From Lepturacanthus savala (taxonomy: Eukaryota > Chordata > Actinopteri > Scombriformes > Trichiuridae), in the NCBI GenBank assembly GCA_030544235.1, contig CM060477.1, positions 21,721,934 through 21,785,933 on the forward strand: 64,000 nucleotides of DNA, in the 5' to 3' direction. Below, piece by piece: positions 23,291 through 37,383 of the stretch (positions are counted from its first letter, which is position 1; the number at the start of each line of letters is the position of its first letter). A program made the translations under genes and the position numbers. The notes beneath the pieces are model-generated. The model was not told the DNA's origin. It saw nothing but the letters and a program-made list of their open reading frames with translations, and searched no databases.

Positions 23291-25512
23291 CTAGGGTTAG
23301 GGTTAGGCTCAGCGTTAGGGTATAGGGAACGAAACTGCCAGGTATACCTCGCCCGATGATTTTGAAGGTGGTAGAGCTCCGAAACTGAAAATCATATCAA
23401 AACGGCACCAATTCCTACCCCCCCAGGTAAGAATTTAGGGTTAGGGTTAGGGTTAGTGCTAGGGTTAGGGTTAGGCTCAGCGTTAGGGTATAGGGAATGA
23501 AACTGCCAGGTATACCTCGCCCGATGATTTTGAAGGTGGTAGAGCTCCGAAACTGAAAATCATATCAAAACGGCACCAATTCCTACCCCCCCAGGTAAGA
23601 ATTTAGGGTTAGGGTTAGGGTTAGGGTTAGGCTAGGGTTAGGCTCAGCGTTAGGGTATAGGGAATGAAACTGCCAGGTATACCTCGCCCGATGATTTTGA
23701 AGGTGGTAGAGCTCCGAAACTGAAAATCATATCAAAACGGCACCAATTCCTACCCCCCCAGGTAAGAATTTAGGGTTAGGGTTAGGGTTAAGCTAGGGTT
23801 AGGGTTAGGGTTAGGCTCAGCGTTAGGGTATAGGGAACGAAACTGCCAGGTATACCTCGCCCGATGATTTTGAAGGTGGTAGAGCTCCGAAACTGAAAAT
23901 CATATCAAAACGGCACCAATTCCTACCCCCCCAGGTAAGAATTTAGGGTTAGGGTTAGGGCTAAGCTAGGGTTAGGGTTAGGCTCAGCGTTAGGGTATAG
24001 GGAACGAAACTGCCAGGTATACCTCGCCCGATGATTTTGAAGGTGGTAGAGCTCCGAAACTGAAAATCATATCAAAACGGCACCAATTCCTACCCCCCCA
24101 GGTAAGAATTTAGGGTTAGGGTTAGGGTTAGGGTTAAGCTAGGGTTAGGGTTAGGCTCAGCGTTAGGGTATAGGGAACGAAACTGCCAGGTATACCTCGC
24201 CCGATGATTTTGAAGGTGGTAGAGCTCCGAAACTGAAAATCATATCAAAACGGCACCAATTCCTACCCCCCAGGTAAGAATTTAGGGTTAGGGTTAGGGT
24301 TAGCGTTAAGCTAGGGTTAGGGTTAGGCTCAGCGTTAGGGTATAGGGAACGAAACTGCCAGGTATACCTCGCCCGATGATTTTGAAGGTGGTAGAGCTCC
24401 GAAACTGAAAATCATATCAAAACGGCACCAATTCCTACCCCCCCAGGTAAGAATTTAGGGTTAGGGTTAGGGTTAGGGTTAGGGTTAAGCTAGGGTTAGG
24501 GTTAGGGTTAGGCTCAGCGTTAGGGTATAGGGAACGAAACTGCCAGGTATACCTCGCCCGATGATTTTGAAGGTGGTAGAGCTCCGAAACTGAAAATCAT
24601 ATCAAAACGGCACCAATTCCTACCCCCCCAGGTAAGAATTTAGGGTTAGGGTTAGGGTTAGGCTAGGGTTAGGGTTAGGCTCAGCGTTAGGGTATAGGGA
24701 ATGAAACTGCCAGGTATACCTCGCCCGATGATTTTGAAGGTGGTAGAGCTCCGAAACTGAAAATCATATCAAAACGGCACCAATTCCTACCCCCCCAGGT
24801 AAGAATTTAGGGTTAGGGTTAGGGTTAGGCTAGGGTTAGGGTTAGGCTCAGCGTTAGGGTATAGGGAACGAAACTGCCAGGTATACCTCGCCCGATGATT
24901 TTGAAGGTGGTAGAGCTCCGAAACTGAAAATCATATCAAAACGGCACCAATTCCTACCCCCCCAGGTAAGAATTTAGGGTTAGGGTTAGGGTTAAGCTAG
25001 GGTTAGGGTTAGGCTCAGCGTTAGGGTATAGGGAACGAAACTGCCAGGTATACCTCGCCCGATGATTTTGAAGGTGGTAGAGCTCCAAAACTGAAAATCA
25101 TATCAAAACGGCACCAATTCCTACCCCCCCAGGTAAGAATTTAGGGTTAGGGTTAGGGTTAGGTTTAGGGTTAAGCTAGGGTTAGGGTTAGGCTCAGCGT
25201 TAGGGTATAGGGAACGAAACTGCCAGGTATACCTCGCCCGATGATTTTGAAGGTGGTAGAGCTCCGAAACTGAAAATCATATCAAAACGGCACCAATTCC
25301 TACCCCCCCAGGTAAGAATTTAGGGTTAGGGTTAGGGTTAGGGTTAAGCTAGGGTTAGGGTTAGGCTCAGCGTTAGGGTATAGGGAACGAAACTGCCAGG
25401 TATACCTCGCCCGATGATTTTGAAGGTGGTAGAGCTCCGAAACTGAAAATCATATCAAAAGGGCACCAATTCCTACCCCCCCAGGTAAGAATTTAGGGTT
25501 AGGGTTAGGGTT
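23282..25512 (+). repeat. 2,231-bp, 13-monomer higher-order repeat
   Basis: It starts at a TTAGCG monomer preceded by AAAAGGGC (G at 23230, C-to-G in AACGG). Next come TTAGTGCTAGGG (23454) and a C6 TTAGCG monomer (24302); CTCCAAAAC (25087) follows. All but the last of these markers recur 2,231 bp later: 25461, 25685 and 26533. Thirteen monomers per period. Confidence 0.87.
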
Positions 25513-28500
25513 AGCGTTAAGATAGGGTTAGGGTTAGGCTCAGCGTTAGGGTATAGGGAACGAAACTGCCAGGTATACCTCGCCCGATGATTTTGAAGGT
25601 GGTAGAGCTCCGAAACTGAAAATCATATCAAAACGGCACCAATTCCTACCCCCCCAGGTAAGAATTTAGGGTTAGGGTTAGGGTTAGTGCTAGGGTTAGG
25701 GTTAGGCTCAGCGTTAGGGTATAGGGAATGAAACTGCCAGGTATACCTCGCCCGATGATTTTGAAGGTGGTAGAGCTCCGAAACTGAAAATCATATCAAA
25801 ACGGCACCAATTCCTACCCCCCCAGGTAAGAATTTAGGATTAGGGTTAGGGTTAGGGTTAGGCTAGGGTTAGGCTCAGCGTTAGGGTATAGGGAATGAAA
25901 CTGCCAGGTATACCTCGCCCGATGATTTTGAAGGTGGTAGAGCTCCGAAACTGAAAATCATATCAAAACGGCACCAATTCCTACCCCCCCAGGTAAGAAT
26001 TTAGGGTTAGGGTTAGGGTTAAGCTAGGGTTAGGGTTAGGGTTAGGCTCAGCGTTAGGGTATAGGGAACGAAACTGCCAGGTATACCTCGCCCGATGATT
26101 TTGAAGGTGGTAGAGCTCCGAAACTGAAAATCATATCAAAACGGCACCAATTCCTACCCCCCCAGGTAAGAATTTAGGGTTAGGGTTAGGGCTAAGCTAG
26201 GGTTAGGGTTAGGCTCAGCGTTAGGGTATAGGGAACGAAACTGCCAGGTATACCTCGCCCGATGATTTTGAAGGTGGTAGAGCTCCGAAACTGAAAATCA
26301 TATCAAAACGGCACCAATTCCTACCCCCCCAGGTAAGAATTTAGGGTTAGGGTTAGGGTTAGGGTTAAGCTAGGGTTAGGGTTAGGCTCAGCGTTAGGGT
26401 ATAGGGAACGAAACTGCCAGGTATACCTCGCCCGATGATTTTGAAGGTGGTAGAGCTCCGAAACTGAAAATCATATCAAAACGGCACCAATTCCTACCCC
26501 CCAGGTAAGAATTTAGGGTTAGGGTTAGGGTTAGCGTTAAGCTAGGGTTAGGGTTAGGCTCAGCGTTAGGGTATAGGGAACGAAACTGCCAGGTATACCT
26601 CGCCCGATGATTTTGAAGGTGGTAGAGCTCCGAAACTGAAAATCATATCAAAACGGCACCAATTCCTACCCCCCCAGGTAAGAATTTAGGGTTAGGGTTA
26701 GGGTTAGGGTTAGGGTTAAGCTAGGGTTAGGGTTAGGCTCAGCGTTAGGGTATAGGGAACGAAACTGCCAGGTATACCTCGCCCGATGATTTTGAAGGTG
26801 GTAGAGCTCCGAAACTGAAAATCATATCAAAACGGCACCAATTCCTACCCCCCAGGTAAGAATTTAGGGTTAGGGTTAGGGTTAGGGTTAGGGTTAAGCT
26901 AGGGTTAGGGTTAGGCTCAGCGTTAGGGTATAGGGAACGAAACTGCCAGGTATACCTCGCCCGATGATTTTGAAGGTGGTAGAGCTCCGAAACTGAAAAT
27001 CATATCAAAACGGCACCAATTCCTACCCCCCCAGGTAAGAATTTAGGGTTAGGGTTAGGGTTAGGGTTAAGCTAGGGTTAGGGTTAGGCTCAGCGTTAGG
27101 GTATAGGGAACGAAACTGCCAGGTATACCTCGCCCGATGATTTTGAAGGTGGTAGAGCTCCGAAACTGAAAATCATATCAAAACGGCACCAATTCCTACC
27201 CCCCCAGGTAAGAATTTAGGGTTAGGGTTAGGGTTAGCGTTAAGCTAGGGTTAGGGTTAGGCTCAGCGTTAGGGTATAGGGAACGAAACTGCCAGGTATA
27301 CCTCGCCCGATGATTTTGAAGGTGGTAGAGCTCCGAAACTGAAAATCATATCAAAACGGCACCAATTCCTACCCCCCCAGGTAAGAATTTAGGGTTAGGG
27401 TTAGGGTTAAGCTAGGGTTAGGGTTAGGGTTAGGCTCAGCGTTAGGGTATAGGGAACGAAACTGCCAGGTATACCTCGCCCGATGATTTTGAAGGTGGTA
27501 GAGCTCCGAAACTGAAAATCATATCAAAACGGCACCAATTCCTACCCCCCCAGGTAAGAATTTAGGGTTAGGGTTAGGGTTAGGGTTAGGCTAGGGTTAG
27601 GGTTAGGCTCAGCGTTAGGGTATAGGGAATGAAACTGCCAGGTATACCTCGCCCGATGATTTTGAAGGTGGTAGAGCTCCGAAACTGAAAATCATATCAA
27701 AACGGCACCAATTCCTACCCCCCCAGGTAAGAATTTAGGGTTAGGGTTAGGGTTAGGCTAGGGTTAGGGTTAGGCTCAGCGTTAGGGTATAGGGAATGAA
27801 ACTGCCAGGTATACCTCGCCCGATGATTTTGAAGGTGGTAGAGCTCCGAAACTGAAAATCATATCAAAACGGCACCAATTCCTACCCCCCCAGGTAAGAA
27901 TTTAGGGTTAGGGTTAGGGTTAGGCTAGGGTTAGGGTTAGGCTCAGCGTTAGGGTATAGGGAATGAAACTGCCAGGTATACCTCGCCCGATGATTTTGAA
28001 GGTGGTAGAGCTCCGAAACTGAAAATCATATCAAAACGGCACCAATTCCTACCCCCCCAGGTAAGAATTTAGGGTTAGGGTTAGGGTTAGGCTAGGGTTA
28101 GGGTTAGGCTCAGCGTTAGGGTATAGGGAACGAAACTGCCAGGTATACCTCGCCCGATGATTTTGAAGGTGGTAGAGCTCCGAAACTGAAAATCATATCA
28201 AAACGGCACCAATTCCTACCCCCCCAGGTAAGAATTTAGGGTTAGGGTTAGGGTTAAGCTAGGGTTAGGGTTAGGCTCAGCGTTAGGGTATAGGGAACGA
28301 AACTGCCAGGTATACCTCGCCCGATGATTTTGAAGGTGGTAGAGCTCCGAAACTGAAAATCATATCAAAACGGCACCAATTCCTACCCCCCCAGGTAAGA
28401 ATTTAGGGTTAGGGTTAGGGTTAGGGTTAAGCTAGGGTTAGGGTTAGGCTCAGCGTTAGGGTATAGGGAACGAAACTGCCAGGTATACCTCGCCCGATGA

Positions 28501-29984
28501 TTTTGAAGGTGGTAGAGCTCCGAAACTGAAAATCATATCAAAACGGCACCAATTCCTACCCCCCAGGTAAGAATTTAGGGTTAGGGTTAGGGTTAGCGTT
28601 AAGCTAGGGTTAGGGTTAGGCTCAGCGTTAGGGTATAGGGAACGAAACTGCCAGGTATACCTCGCCCGATGATTTTGAAGGTGGTAGAGCTCCGAAACTG
28701 AAAATCATATCAAAACGGCACCAATTCCTACCCCCCCAGGTAAGAATTTAGGGTTAGGGTTAGGGTTAGGGTTAGGGTTAAGCTAGGGTTAGGGTTAGGG
28801 TTAGGCTCAGCGTTAGGGTATAGGGAACGAAACTGCCAGGTATACCTCGCCCGATGATTTTGAAGGTGGTAGAGCTCCGAAACTGAAAATCATATCAAAA
28901 CGGCACCAATTCCTACCCCCCCAGGTAAGAATTTAGGGTTAGGGTTAGGGTTAGGGTTAGGCTAGGGTTAGGGTTAGGCTCAGCGTTAGGGTATAGGGAA
29001 TGAAACTGCCAGGTATACCTCGCCCGATGATTTTGAAGGTGGTAGAGCTCCGAAACTGAAAATCATATCAAAACGGCACCAATTCCTACCCCCCCAGGTA
29101 AGAATTTAGGGTTAGGGTTAGGGTTAGGGTTAAGCTAGGGTTAGGGTTAGGCTCAGCGTTAGGGTATAGGGAACGAAACTGCCAGGTATACCTCGCCCGA
29201 TGATTTTGAAGGTGGTAGAGCTCCGAAACTGAAAATCATATCAAAACGGCACCAATTCCTACCCCCCCAGGTAAGAATTTAGGGTTAGGGTTAGGGTTAG
29301 GCTAGGGTTAGGGTTAGGCTCAGCGTTAGGGTATAGGGAACGAAACTGCCAGGTATACCTCGCCCGATGATTTTGAAGGTGGTAGAGCTCCGAAACTGAA
29401 AATCATATCAAAACGGCACCAATTCCTACCCCCCCAGGTAAGAATTTAGGGTTAGGGTTAGGGTTAAGCTAGGGTTAGGGTTAGGCTCAGCGTTAGGGTA
29501 TAGGGAACGAAACTGCCAGGTATACCTCGCCCGATGATTTTGAAGGTGGTAGAGCTCCAAAACTGAAAATCATATCAAAACGGCACCAATTCCTACCCCC
29601 CCAGGTAAGAATTTAGGGTTAGGGTTAGGGTTAGGGTTAGGGTTAAGCTAGGGTTAGGGTTAGGCTCAGCGTTAGGGTATAGGGAACGAAACTGCCAGGT
29701 ATACCTCGCCCGATGATTTTGAAGGTGGTAGAGCTCCGAAACTGAAAATCATATCAAAACGGCACCAATTCCTACCCCCCCAGGTAAGAATTTAGGGTTA
29801 GGGTTAGGGTTAGGGTTAAGCTAGGGTTAGGGTTAGGCTCAGCGTTAGGGTATAGGGAACGAAACTGCCAGGTATACCTCGCCCGATGATTTTGAAGGTG
29901 GTAGAGCTCCGAAACTGAAAATCATATCAAAAGGGCACCAATTCCTACCCCCCCAGGTAAGAATTTAGGGTTAGGGTTAGGGTT
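25513..29984 (+). repeat. 4,472-bp, 26-monomer higher-order repeat
   Basis: The AAAAGGGC, AAGATAGG, TTAGTGC and CTCCAAAAC markers are at 25461, 25522, 25685 and 25087, and recur at 29933, 29994, 30157 and 29559. All four offsets are exactly 4,472 bp. C6 TTAGCG monomers at 26533 and 28595 mark two half-units. The 26-monomer length is twice the 13-monomer block before it, which fits a fused, diverged dimer of the 2.2-kb HOR. Confidence 0.87.
27236..28352 (+). repeat. Seven-monomer cassette, copy 1 of 4
   Basis: The monomer order is TTAGCG, AAGC with three downstream TTAGGG, GAATG with four upstream TTAGGG, two basal GAATG, a basal GAACG and a basal AAGC. It recurs starting at 31714, 33253 and 37553. 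In the last three copies the following monomer carries CTCCAAAAC (32827, 34366, 38660); in this copy it does not. The copy at 37553 has one TTAGGG fewer in its second monomer. Confidence 0.8.
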
Positions 29985-32900
29985 AGCGTTAAGATAGGGT
30001 TAGGGTTAGGCTCAGCGTTAGGGTATAGGGAACGAAACTGCCAGGTATACCTCGCCCGATGATTTTGAAGGTGGTAGAGCTCCGAAACTGAAAATCATAT
30101 CAAAACGGCACCAATTCCTACCCCCCCAGGTAAGAATTTAGGGTTAGGGTTAGGGTTAGTGCTAGGGTTAGGGTTAGGCTCAGCGTTAGGGTATAGGGAA
30201 TGAAACTGCCAGGTATACCTCGCCCGATGATTTTGAAGGTGGTAGAGCTCCGAAACTGAAAATCATATCAAAACGGCACCAATTCCTACCCCCCCAGGTA
30301 AGAATTTAGGGTTAGGGTTAGGGTTAGGGTTAGGCTAGGGTTAGGCTCAGCGTTAGGGTATAGGGAATGAAACTGCCAGGTATACCTCGCCCGATGATTT
30401 TGAAGGTGGTAGAGCTCCGAAACTGAAAATCATATCAAAACGGCACCAATTCCTACCCCCCCAGGTAAGAATTTAGGGTTAGGGTTAGGGTTAAGCTAGG
30501 GTTAGGGTTAGGGTTAGGCTCAGCGTTAGGGTATAGGGAACGAAACTGCCAGGTATACCTCGCCCGATGATTTTGAAGGTGGTAGAGCTCCGAAACTGAA
30601 AATCATATCAAAACGGCACCAATTCCTACCCCCCCAGGTAAGAATTTAGGGTTAGGGTTAGGGCTAAGCTAGGGTTAGGGTTAGGCTCAGCGTTAGGGTA
30701 TAGGGAACGAAACTGCCAGGTATACCTCGCCCGATGATTTTGAAGGTGGTAGAGCTCCGAAACTGAAAATCATATCAAAACGGCACCAATTCCTACCCCC
30801 CCAGGTAAGAATTTAGGGTTAGGGTTAGGGTTAGGGTTAAGCTAGGGTTAGGGTTAGGCTCAGCGTTAGGGTATAGGGAACGAAACTGCCAGGTATACCT
30901 CGCCCGATGATTTTGAAGGTGGTAGAGCTCCGAAACTGAAAATCATATCAAAACGGCACCAATTCCTACCCCCCAGGTAAGAATTTAGGGTTAGGGTTAG
31001 GGTTAGCGTTAAGCTAGGGTTAGGGTTAGGCTCAGCGTTAGGGTATAGGGAACGAAACTGCCAGGTATACCTCGCCCGATGATTTTGAAGGTGGTAGAGC
31101 TCCGAAACTGAAAATCATATCAAAACGGCACCAATTCCTACCCCCCCAGGTAAGAATTTAGGGTTAGGGTTAGGGTTAGGGTTAGGGTTAGGGTTAAGCT
31201 AGGGTTAGGGTTAGGCTCAGCGTTAGGGTATAGGGAACGAAACTGCCAGGTATACCTCGCCCGATGATTTTGAAGGTGGTAGAGCTCCGAAACTGAAAAT
31301 CATATCAAAACGGCACCAATTCCTACCCCCCAGGTAAGAATTTAGGGTTAGGGTTAGGGTTAGGGTTAGGGTTAAGCTAGGGTTAGGGTTAGGCTCAGCG
31401 TTAGGGTATAGGGAACGAAACTGCCAGGTATACCTCGCCCGATGATTTTGAAGGTGGTAGAGCTCCGAAACTGAAAATCATATCAAAACGGCACCAATTC
31501 CTACCCCCCCAGGTAAGAATTTAGGGTTAGGGTTAGGGTTAGGGTTAAGCTAGGGTTAGGGTTAGGCTCAGCGTTAGGGTATAGGGAACGAAACTGCCAG
31601 GTATACCTCGCCCGATGATTTTGAAGGTGGTAGAGCTCCGAAACTGAAAATCATATCAAAACGGCACCAATTCCTACCCCCCCAGGTAAGAATTTAGGGT
31701 TAGGGTTAGGGTTAGCGTTAAGCTAGGGTTAGGGTTAGGCTCAGCGTTAGGGTATAGGGAACGAAACTGCCAGGTATACCTCGCCCGATGATTTTGAAGG
31801 TGGTAGAGCTCCGAAACTGAAAATCATATCAAAACGGCACCAATTCCTACCCCCCCAGGTAAGAATTTAGGGTTAGGGTTAGGGTTAAGCTAGGGTTAGG
31901 GTTAGGGTTAGGCTCAGCGTTAGGGTATAGGGAACGAAACTGCCAGGTATACCTCGCCCGATGATTTTGAAGGTGGTAGAGCTCCGAAACTGAAAATCAT
32001 ATCAAAACGGCACCAATTCCTACCCCCCCAGGTAAGAATTTAGGGTTAGGGTTAGGGTTAGGGTTAGGCTAGGGTTAGGGTTAGGCTCAGCGTTAGGGTA
32101 TAGGGAATGAAACTGCCAGGTATACCTCGCCCGATGATTTTGAAGGTGGTAGAGCTCCGAAACTGAAAATCATATCAAAACGGCACCAATTCCTACCCCC
32201 CCAGGTAAGAATTTAGGGTTAGGGTTAGGGTTAGGCTAGGGTTAGGGTTAGGCTCAGCGTTAGGGTATAGGGAATGAAACTGCCAGGTATACCTCGCCCG
32301 ATGATTTTGAAGGTGGTAGAGCTCCGAAACTGAAAATCATATCAAAACGGCACCAATTCCTACCCCCCCAGGTAAGAATTTAGGGTTAGGGTTAGGGTTA
32401 GGCTAGGGTTAGGGTTAGGCTCAGCGTTAGGGTATAGGGAATGAAACTGCCAGGTATACCTCGCCCGATGATTTTGAAGGTGGTAGAGCTCCGAAACTGA
32501 AAATCATATCAAAACGGCACCAATTCCTACCCCCCCAGGTAAGAATTTAGGGTTAGGGTTAGGGTTAGGCTAGGGTTAGGGTTAGGCTCAGCGTTAGGGT
32601 ATAGGGAACGAAACTGCCAGGTATACCTCGCCCGATGATTTTGAAGGTGGTAGAGCTCCGAAACTGAAAATCATATCAAAACGGCACCAATTCCTACCCC
32701 CCCAGGTAAGAATTTAGGGTTAGGGTTAGGGTTAAGCTAGGGTTAGGGTTAGGCTCAGCGTTAGGGTATAGGGAACGAAACTGCCAGGTATACCTCGCCC
32801 GATGATTTTGAAGGTGGTAGAGCTCCAAAACTGAAAATCATATCAAAACGGCACCAATTCCTACCCCCCCAGGTAAGAATTTAGGGTTAGGGTTAGGGTT

Positions 32901-34365
32901 AGGGTTAGGGTTAAGCTAGGGTTAGGGTTAGGCTCAGCGTTAGGGTATAGGGAACGAAACTGCCAGGTATACCTCGCCCGATGATTTTGAAGGTGGTAGA
33001 GCTCCGAAACTGAAAATCATATCAAAACGGCACCAATTCCTACCCCCCCAGGTAAGAATTTAGGGTTAGGGTTAGGGTTAGGGTTAAGCTAGGGTTAGGG
33101 TTAGGCTCAGCGTTAGGGTATAGGGAACGAAACTGCCAGGTATACCTCGCCCGATGATTTTGAAGGTGGTAGAGCTCCGAAACTGAAAATCATATCAAAA
33201 CGGCACCAATTCCTACCCCCCCAGGTAAGAATTTAGGGTTAGGGTTAGGGTTAGCGTTAAGCTAGGGTTAGGGTTAGGCTCAGCGTTAGGGTATAGGGAA
33301 CGAAACTGCCAGGTATACCTCGCCCGATGATTTTGAAGGTGGTAGAGCTCCGAAACTGAAAATCATATCAAAACGGCACCAATTCCTACCCCCCCAGGTA
33401 AGAATTTAGGGTTAGGGTTAGGGTTAAGCTAGGGTTAGGGTTAGGGTTAGGCTCAGCGTTAGGGTATAGGGAACGAAACTGCCAGGTATACCTCGCCCGA
33501 TGATTTTGAAGGTGGTAGAGCTCCGAAACTGAAAATCATATCAAAACGGCACCAATTCCTACCCCCCCAGGTAAGAATTTAGGGTTAGGGTTAGGGTTAG
33601 GGTTAGGCTAGGGTTAGGGTTAGGCTCAGCGTTAGGGTATAGGGAATGAAACTGCCAGGTATACCTCGCCCGATGATTTTGAAGGTGGTAGAGCTCCGAA
33701 ACTGAAAATCATATCAAAACGGCACCAATTCCTACCCCCCCAGGTAAGAATTTAGGGTTAGGGTTAGGGTTAGGCTAGGGTTAGGGTTAGGCTCAGCGTT
33801 AGGGTATAGGGAATGAAACTGCCAGGTATACCTCGCCCGATGATTTTGAAGGTGGTAGAGCTCCGAAACTGAAAATCATATCAAAACGGCACCAATTCCT
33901 ACCCCCCCAGGTAAGAATTTAGGGTTAGGGTTAGGGTTAGGCTAGGGTTAGGGTTAGGCTCAGCGTTAGGGTATAGGGAATGAAACTGCCAGGTATACCT
34001 CGCCCGATGATTTTGAAGGTGGTAGAGCTCCGAAACTGAAAATCATATCAAAACGGCACCAATTCCTACCCCCCCAGGTAAGAATTTAGGGTTAGGGTTA
34101 GGGTTAGGCTAGGGTTAGGGTTAGGCTCAGCGTTAGGGTATAGGGAACGAAACTGCCAGGTATACCTCGCCCGATGATTTTGAAGGTGGTAGAGCTCCGA
34201 AACTGAAAATCATATCAAAACAGCACCAATTCCTACCCCCCCAGGTAAGAATTTAGGGTTAGGGTTAGGGTTAAGCTAGGGTTAGGGTTAGGCTCAGCGT
34301 TAGGGTATAGGGAACGAAACTGCCAGGTATACCTCGCCCGATGATTTTGAAGGTGGTAGAGCTCC
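29985..34365 (+). repeat. Third copy of the 2.2/4.5-kb family, shortened
   Basis: It follows the order of 25513-29984 through C6 TTAGCG (31005) and TTAGCG (31714, offset 4,478 because one monomer has six rather than five TTAGGG). At 32827 the CTCCAAAAC marker appears 3,268 bp after the previous one, so part of the 26-monomer block is skipped. A 1,539-bp, nine-monomer duplication (32827 to 34366) follows. A private AACAGC change is at 34222. Confidence 0.8.
31158..31193 (+). repeat. Longest perfect TTAGGG run (six hexamers)
   Basis: Six uninterrupted TTAGGG hexamers (36 bp) precede TTAAGC. Together with 37348-37383 this is the longest perfect run I found; most monomers have three to five. A further six-hexamer-length tract near 40470 and its copy near 42540 contain one TTAGGA. 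Confidence 0.85.
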
Positions 34366-37347
34366 AAAACTGAAAATCATATCAAAACGGCACCAATTCC
34401 TACCCCCCCAGGTAAGAATTTAGGGTTAGGGTTAGGGTTAGGGTTAGGGTTAAGCTAGGGTTAGGGTTAGGCTCAGCGTTAGGGTATAGGGAACGAAACT
34501 GCCAGGTATACCTCGCCCGATGATTTTGAAGGTGGTAGAGCTCCGAAACTGAAAATCATATCAAAACGGCACCAATTCCTACCCCCCCAGGTAAGAATTT
34601 AGGGTTAGGGTTAGGGTTAAGCTAGGGTTAGGGTTAGGCTCAGCGTTAGGGTATAGGGAACGAAACTGCCAGGTATACCTCGCCCGATGATTTTGAAGGT
34701 GGTAGAGCTCCGAAACTGAAAATCATATCAAAACGGCACCAATTCCTACCCCCCCAGGTAAGAATTTAGGGTTAGGGTTAGGGTTAGGGTTAGGGTTAAG
34801 CTAGGGTTAGGGTTAGGCTCAGCGTTAGGGTATAGGGAACGAAACTGCCAGGTATACCTCGCCCGATGATTTTGAAGGTGGTAGAGCTCCGAAACTGAAA
34901 ATCATATCAAAACGGCACCAATTCCTACCCCCCCAGGTAAGAATTTAGGGTTAGGGTTAGGGTTAGGCTAGGGTTAGGGTTAGGCTCAGCGTTAGGGTAT
35001 AGGGAATGAAACTGCCAGGTATACCTCGCCCGATGATTTTGAAGGTGGTAGAGCTCCGAAACTGAAAATCATATCAAAACGGCACCAATTCCTACCCCCC
35101 CAGGTAAGAATTTAGGGTTAGGGTTAGGGTTAGGCTAGGGTTAGGGTTAGGCTCAGCGTTAGGGTATAGGGAACGAAACTGCCAGGTATACCTCGCCCGA
35201 TGATTTTGAAGGTGGTAGAGCTCCGAAACTGAAAATCATATCAAAACGGCACCAATTCCTACCCCCCAGGTAAGAATTTAGGGTTAGGGTTAGGGTTAAG
35301 CTAGGGTTAGGGTTAGGCTCAGCGTTAGGGTATAGGGAACGAAACTGCCAGGTATACCTCGCCCGATGATTTTGAAGGTGGTAGAGCTCCAAAACTGAAA
35401 ATCATATCAAAACGGCACCAATTCCTACCCCCCCAGGTAAGAATTTAGGGTTAGGGTTAGGGTTAGGGTTAGGGTTAAGCTAGGGTTAGGGTTAGGCTCA
35501 GCGTTAGGGTATAGGGAACGAAACTGCCAGGTATACCTCGCCCGATGATTTTGAAGGTGGTAGAGCTCCGAAACTGAAAATCATATCAAAACGGCACCAA
35601 TTCCTACCCCCCCAGGTAAGAATTTAGGGTTAGGGTTAGGGTTAAGCTAGGGTTAGGGTTAGGCTCAGCGTTAGGGTATAGGGAACGAAACTGCCAGGTA
35701 TACCTCGCCCGATGATTTTGAAGGTGGTAGAGCTCCGAAACTGAAAATCATATCAAAACGGCACCAATTCCTACCCCCCCAGGTAAGAATTTAGGGTTAG
35801 GGTTAGGGTTAGGGTTAGGGTTAAGCTAGGGTTAGGGTTAGGCTCAGCGTTAGGGTATAGGGAACGAAACTGCCAGGTATACCTCGCCCGATGATTTTGA
35901 AGGTGGTAGAGCTCCGAAACTGAAAATCATATCAAAACGGCACCAATTCCTACCCCCCCAGGTAAGAATTTAGGGTTAGGGTTAGGGTTAGACTAGGGTT
36001 AGGGTTAGGCTCAGCGTTAGGGTATAGGGAACGAAACTGCCAGGTATACCTCGCCCGATGATTTTGAAGGTGGTAGAGCTCCGAAACTGAAAATCATATC
36101 AAAACGGCACCAATTCCTACCCCCCCAGGTAAGAATTTAGGGTTAGGGTTAGGGTTAGCGTTAAGCTAGGGTTAGGGTTAGGCTCAGCGTTAGGGTATAG
36201 GGAACGAAACTGCCAGGTATACCTCGCCCGATGATTTTGAAGGTGGTAGAGCTCCGAAACTGAAAATCATATCAAAACGGCACCAATTCCTACCCCCCCA
36301 GGTAAGAATTTAGGGTTAGGGTTAGGGTTAGGCTAGGGTTAGGGTTAGGCTCAGCGTTAGGGTATAGGGAACGAAACTGCCAGGTATACCTCGCCCGATG
36401 ATTTTGAAGGTGGTAGAGCTCCGAAACTGAAAATCATATCAAAACGGCACCAATTCCTACCCCCCCAGGTAAGAATTTAGGGTTAGGGTTAGGGTTTGGG
36501 TTAAGCTAGGGTTAGGGTTAGGCTCAGCGTTAGGGTATAGGGAACGAAACTGCCAGGTATACCTCGCCCGATGATTTTGAAGGTGGTAGAGCTCCGAAAC
36601 TGAAAATCATATCAAAACGGCACCAATTCCTACCCCCCCAGGTAAGAATTTAGGGTTAGGGTTAGGGTTAGGGTTAGGGTTAAGCTAGGGTTAGGGTTAG
36701 ACTCAGCGTTAGGGTATAGGGAACGAAACTGCCAGGTATACCTCGCCCGATGATTTTGAAGGTGGTAGAGCTCCGAAACTGAAAATCATATCAAAACGGC
36801 ACCAATTCCTACCCCCCCAGGTAAGAATTTAGGGTTAGGGTTAGGGTTAGGGTTAGGGTTAAGCTAGGGTTAGGGTTAGGCTCAGCATTAGGGTATAGGG
36901 AACGAAACTGCCAGGTATACCTCGCCCGATGATTTTGAAGGTGGTAGAGCTCCGAAACTGAAAATCATATCAAAACGGCACCAATTCCTACCCCCCCAGG
37001 TAAGAATTTAGGGTTAGGGTTAGGGTTAGGCGAGGGTTAGGGTTAGGCTCAGTGTTAGGGTATAGGGAACGAAACTGCCAGGTATACCTCGCCCGATGAT
37101 TTTGAAGGTGGTAGAGCTCCGAAACTGAAAATCATATCAAAACGGCACCAATTCCTACCCCCCCATGTAAGAATTTAGGGTTAGGGTTAGGGTTAAGCTA
37201 GGGTTAGGGTTAGGGTTAGGCTCAGCGTTAGGGTATAGGGAACGAAACTGCCAGGTATACCTCGCCCGATGATTTTGAAGGTGGTAGAGCTCCGAAACTG
37301 AAAATCATATCAAAACGGCACCAATTCCTACCCCCCCAGGTAAGAAT

Positions 37348-37383
37348 TTAGGGTTAGGGTTAGGGTTAGGGTTAGGGTTAGGG
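37348..37383 (+). repeat. Second six-hexamer perfect TTAGGG run
   Basis: Six perfect hexamers before TTAAGC, in a monomer that also has CAGCATT. It is not followed by the CAGTGTT partner monomer, unlike most CAGCATT copies. Confidence 0.8.

Noticed and set aside
35159..35392. 77-codon open frame on the minus strand
   Set aside because: It lies wholly inside satellite monomers. Its start is TTG, not ATG, and exists only because of the CTCCG-to-CTCCA change at 35391; it stays open because the monomer has a C6 instead of C7 tract. Its Pro-Asn and Leu-Thr runs are the reading of CCCTAA repeats. No neighbouring copy keeps it open.
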